This document shows, one piece after another, positions 61,572-64,000 of a stretch of 64,000 bases of DNA. The stretch comes from PLOWO2-12-38-17 sp963709355 (GTDB lineage: Bacteria; Planctomycetota; Brocadiia; Brocadiales; Brocadiaceae): contig CAVPVY010000005.1 in the NCBI GenBank assembly GCA_963709355.1, positions 868,001 to 932,000 of the forward strand. The letters are read 5' to 3'. The notes beneath the pieces were generated by a model that was not told the origin of the DNA, made no database searches, and saw only the letters and a list, made by a program, of their open reading frames with translations. Numbering within the stretch: position 1 is the stretch's first letter; the number at the start of each line of letters is the position of its first letter. A program made the translations under genes and the position numbers.

Positions 61572-62339
61572 ATGACAAAATCAGGATGTTATAATTTTAG
61601 TAATTTTATGGTAAAAGATTCAGAATTGTTAAAATGTATGAACTGTGGACAGGTATATAATCCCGACAGTCAGGCCAATAAAAAGAGTATGATATGTAAG
61701 GGGTGCGGTCTAAGGTTAATACCTTTAATTATTGATAAAACAAGCAAAAGTGATTTAAGAACACTTTATTTACTGCTGGGATTTTCTTCGATTATTGCTC
61801 TCATTGGTGCGTTGGGAGGTATAATGGCTATTAATGGCTGGAATTTCTGGATTACTTTTACAATAATCGGCGGAATTATCTTTTTGTTGAACAAGATTTT
61901 CTTAAGTAAATACAACATTGGTGAAGTTAATGATTGTTATTCAGATGAAACGTTACAAAACAATATGAATGTAGAACATATAGCAAATTTTGATCGTCTA
62001 ATATTTGATGCAATTAATGAATTACCTGAAAACTTGAAGAAACATCTGGCTAATATATCAATCGTTGTACAGGATAAACCGGATAATCGTATACTAGAAA
62101 AATTAAGATTAAAATCCAACACACATCTGCTTGGTTTATTCGAAGGTATACCTCTTAACAGAAAGAGCGTCTGGCATTCCAGTTCGATGCCGGAAAGGAT
62201 AACAATTTATCAAAAGAATATTGAGGCTTATTGTCACTCAGAAGAAGAGGTCAAACGAAGGGTAAAAAATGTGGTACGACACGAAGTTGCACATTTATTT
62301 GGCTTTACGGAAAAAGAGATTAGAAAAGAAGGTTACTAA
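61572..62339 (+). CDS. Membrane zincin metallopeptidase with zinc-ribbon N-terminus
   Basis: A 255-residue protein. Residues about 19-49 hold a zinc ribbon (LLKCMNCGQVYN, MICKGCGLRL), residues about 65-115 two transmembrane helices, and the C-terminal half resembles the Zincin_1 family (RLIFDAINELPENLKKHLAN; LLGLFEGIPL; PERITIYQKNIE) with the metal motif HEVAHLFGF near residue 240. The usual family protein is only the C-terminal domain (about 120 residues), so the membrane and ribbon parts are an addition. No clear ribosome binding site precedes ATG 61572. Catalytic activity is inferred. Confidence 0.8.
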   Translation: MTKSGCYNFSNFMVKDSELLKCMNCGQVYNPDSQANKKSMICKGCGLRLIPLIIDKTSKSDLRTLYLLLGFSSIIALIGALGGIMAINGWNFWITFTIIGGIIFLLNKIFLSKYNIGEVNDCYSDETLQNNMNVEHIANFDRLIFDAINELPENLKKHLANISIVVQDKPDNRILEKLRLKSNTHLLGLFEGIPLNRKSVWHSSSMPERITIYQKNIEAYCHSEEEVKRRVKNVVRHEVAHLFGFTEKEIRKEGY

Positions 62340-62393
62340 GAGTATTTTCAATTATATAATTACAAATTCTGTTTTTTCTCAGGAGATATTTAT

Positions 62394-62888
62394 ATGGCAG
62401 AAATGCATTCGTTTGATATCGTGTGTAAAGTAGAAATGCATGAAGTCAATAATGCAGTTGATCAGGCAAGAAAACAGCTAGCTGCAAGATATGACTTCAA
62501 AGGAAGTAAATCATCTATTACTTTGAATAGCGACAATACAATAATGTTAATTGCGGATGATGACTACAAATTAACAAGCCTGACTGATATTTTAAAGGAA
62601 AAACTTGCAAAGAGGAATGTGCCTCTTAAATCGCTCAATTTTGGGAAAGTGGAACAGGCGGTTGGCAGCACTGTAAAGCAAGTTATAACATTACAATCAG
62701 GTATTCCAATGGAAAAGGCTAAAGAAGTTGTTAAATTTATAAAAGGTTTGAAACTCAAGGTGCAGGCACAAATCCAGGAAGATAAGGTTCGGGTTACAGG
62801 GCAAAAAATAGATGATCTGCAGATGGTTATGAAGGGTGTAAAAGACCGGGACTATGACTTTGCAATGCAGTATGTAAATTATAAGTGA
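62394..62888 (+). CDS. yajQ: YajQ family nucleotide-binding protein
   Basis: A 164-residue DUF520/YajQ protein; members bind nucleotides, and some bind cyclic di-GMP. The N-terminus is MAEMHSFDIVCKVEMHEVNN and the signature AVDQARKQLAARYDFKGSKS is present, then FGKVEQAVGSTVKQVITL and KVRVTGQKIDDLQ. AGGAGA precedes the ATG. It follows the zincin gene by 54 bp. Confidence 0.93.
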   Translation: MAEMHSFDIVCKVEMHEVNNAVDQARKQLAARYDFKGSKSSITLNSDNTIMLIADDDYKLTSLTDILKEKLAKRNVPLKSLNFGKVEQAVGSTVKQVITLQSGIPMEKAKEVVKFIKGLKLKVQAQIQEDKVRVTGQKIDDLQMVMKGVKDRDYDFAMQYVNYK

Positions 62889-62961
62889 TAAAATAAAATA
62901 TTTGGAACGCTAGTCTATATTTTATTTATTAATCTGTTTGCTGGATTTATTTATAAGAATC

Positions 62962-63003
62962 AAAACAAAATTAGTTTGAAAGCATTCAAACTAATTTTGT
63001 TTT
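62962..63003. terminator. Bidirectional terminator between yajQ and the TPR gene
   Basis: A perfect 19-bp inverted repeat (62962-62980 and 62985-63003) with loop AGCA. T-rich arms serve both strands. The stop codon of the TPR gene (62993-62991) lies inside the stem. Confidence 0.9.
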
Positions 63004-64000
63004 TCTGTCTGTCCCATTTGCATGCTGATTGTATTAAGGACTTCTCGCGCATTCGTATGGTTGGGGTTTATTGATAAAACTATTTTAATTGCGTCAAGTG
63101 CCTTATCCAATTGATTGTTACTAAGGTAAACAGCGCTCAGGTTGTAATATGCATCTGCATGTCTGTTGTTGTACTTGATTGTCTCCAGAAATTCCGCTAT
63201 TGCTTTTTCATGAAGTCCCTTTCTCAAATAAGTAGCCCCAAGATTGTTATGGGCATCAAAATAATATGGCATAATTGAAATTGCCTTTTGGAATTCAAGT
63301 ATAGACAAATCCAGATAATTTAGCTTGGCATACAAAACACCAAGATTATTGTGTGCATACGCGTAGTTTGGGTTTAAATTCAATGCCTTCTGATATTCTG
63401 TCAGTGCCTCTTTTAACATACCCTTTTTCCTGTAAGTTACACCGAGATTATTATGGGCATTGATATAATCGTCATAAAGTGATAACGCACGCTTGAACTC
63501 AATTATTGATTCGTCCAGCATGTTAGCGTCTCTGTAAAAGTTTCCAAGATTATTATGTGCTTTAAAACTATTAGGAGACCTTCTTACCGTGTCCATCCAC
63601 AAAACAGACTGCTCCATCCATATTTTATTTCTTTTAATCGTCTTCAAAGATAAAGGTAACAATATAACTATCAGTAAAATGATAATTGTATATTTTTGAT
63701 AATTTATAACTTTAGTGTGTATTTGTAAAAAACGTCCGTACGACATGCAAAGACCGAGTATCGGCAGGTACAAATACCTTTCTGCAATAATATTCTCAAT
63801 AGGAACAATGTTTAGTACAGGCAATAAACTTACAATAAACCATACAATAGAAAAAAATAGTATTTTAGAATAAGTGTATAACTTATAGGCAATGAGAATA
63901 GCAGAGCATACAAGAAGAAGTGAAAGAATAAAAGAAATATCGAGAAAAGAAGCATGTGGCATAACGTAATCAGCGCACAGGGATATAGGCAGGAAGAAGA
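62991..64000 (-). CDS. Membrane protein with C-terminal TPR repeats, start outside the window
   Basis: The frame is open to the window edge (FFLPISLCADYVMPHASF lies before the first internal ATG), so the N-terminus is missing. Visible parts: several transmembrane helices including LLPVLNIVPIENIIAERYLY, as in TMTC/PMT-like integral membrane proteins, then at least five TPR units with the repeated AHNNLG pattern (HNNLGNFYRDANML, HNNLGVTYRKKGML, HNNLGVLYAKLNYL, HNNLGATYLRKGLH). Such proteins may act in protein O-glycosylation or as scaffolds; function is inferred. Confidence 0.85.
   Translation of the reverse strand, partial: FFLPISLCADYVMPHASFLDISFILSLLLVCSAILIAYKLYTYSKILFFSIVWFIVSLLPVLNIVPIENIIAERYLYLPILGLCMSYGRFLQIHTKVINYQKYTIIILLIVILLPLSLKTIKRNKIWMEQSVLWMDTVRRSPNSFKAHNNLGNFYRDANMLDESIIEFKRALSLYDDYINAHNNLGVTYRKKGMLKEALTEYQKALNLNPNYAYAHNNLGVLYAKLNYLDLSILEFQKAISIMPYYFDAHNNLGATYLRKGLHEKAIAEFLETIKYNNRHADAYYNLSAVYLSNNQLDKALDAIKIVLSINPNHTNAREVLNTISMQMGQTEKQN

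Noticed and set aside
1..64000. tRNA, rRNA or CRISPR arrays
   Set aside because: Gaps between genes were read on both strands; none holds a cloverleaf-like sequence, rRNA motif or regular direct repeats.

Overview
The window is AT-rich, densely coded bacterial chromosome with mostly good GGAG-type ribosome binding sites. KDO-8-phosphate synthase, a UbiA-type prenyltransferase, C+ type ribosomal proteins (S4, S14, L36, L24 keep zinc cysteines), a spc operon without L30, an extended L17 and many secreted proteins point to an anaerobic or microaerophilic Gram-negative bacterium. A planctomycete of the anammox type (Brocadiales/Scalindua-like) is my best guess, but this is inference and no 16S gene is present. 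No tRNA, rRNA or CRISPR array was seen.

Layout. Bases 1-28438 form one uninterrupted plus-strand informational supercluster: rpoB (5' end outside)-rpoC-rpsL-rpsG-fusA-tuf, then a promoter and the whole S10-spc-alpha series through secY-adk-map-infA-rpmJ-rpsM-rpsK-rpsD-rpoA-rplQ, closed by a strong terminator. A SAM-dependent methyltransferase gene sits between rpsM and rpsK. From 28.4 to 40.5 kb lie housekeeping genes (maf, a dual-specificity phosphatase, typA, HU, cobM, kdsA, ubiA/mqnP, a receiver-only response regulator, groES-groEL) and one IS element flanked by an exact 17-bp direct repeat. From 40.8 to 48.9 kb are an aldehyde dehydrogenase, a VanZ-like protein, a sulfatase-like hydrolase, two orphan minus-strand ORFs separated by integron attC-like sequences, and a large secreted PD40/M28/PDZ peptidase. 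From 49 to 64 kb are ribH, a NusB-PHP phosphatase fusion, ftsY, an SdhB-like subunit, a LOG protein, a three-gene minus-strand operon (DUF3786/Fe-S protein, zinc-ribbon peptide, thioredoxin-like protein), ppdK, an MFS transporter, plsC, a zincin, yajQ and a TPR membrane protein running off the end.

Main points of interest. (1) The thioredoxin-like gene at 54630-55277 has an in-frame TGA exactly where the first cysteine of CxxC should be, making it a candidate UxxC selenoprotein; a decayed tandem copy lies beside it. (2) NusB is fused to a PHP phosphatase resembling RNase AM/YciV, joining rRNA antitermination to predicted rRNA 5'-end maturation. (3) Two unknown ORFs at 44.4-45.5 kb look like integron cassettes without an integrase. 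(4) EF-Tu carries a four-cysteine insertion and a mosaic AUA/AGG-rich codon pattern. (5) A methyltransferase is embedded in the alpha operon.

Caution: fusA, groEL, the aldehyde dehydrogenase, a DUF2905-type gene and one cassette ORF each carry a single-base frameshift, four of them a missing base in a short homopolymer run. Because fusA and groEL are normally essential, residual sequencing error is the simplest explanation.
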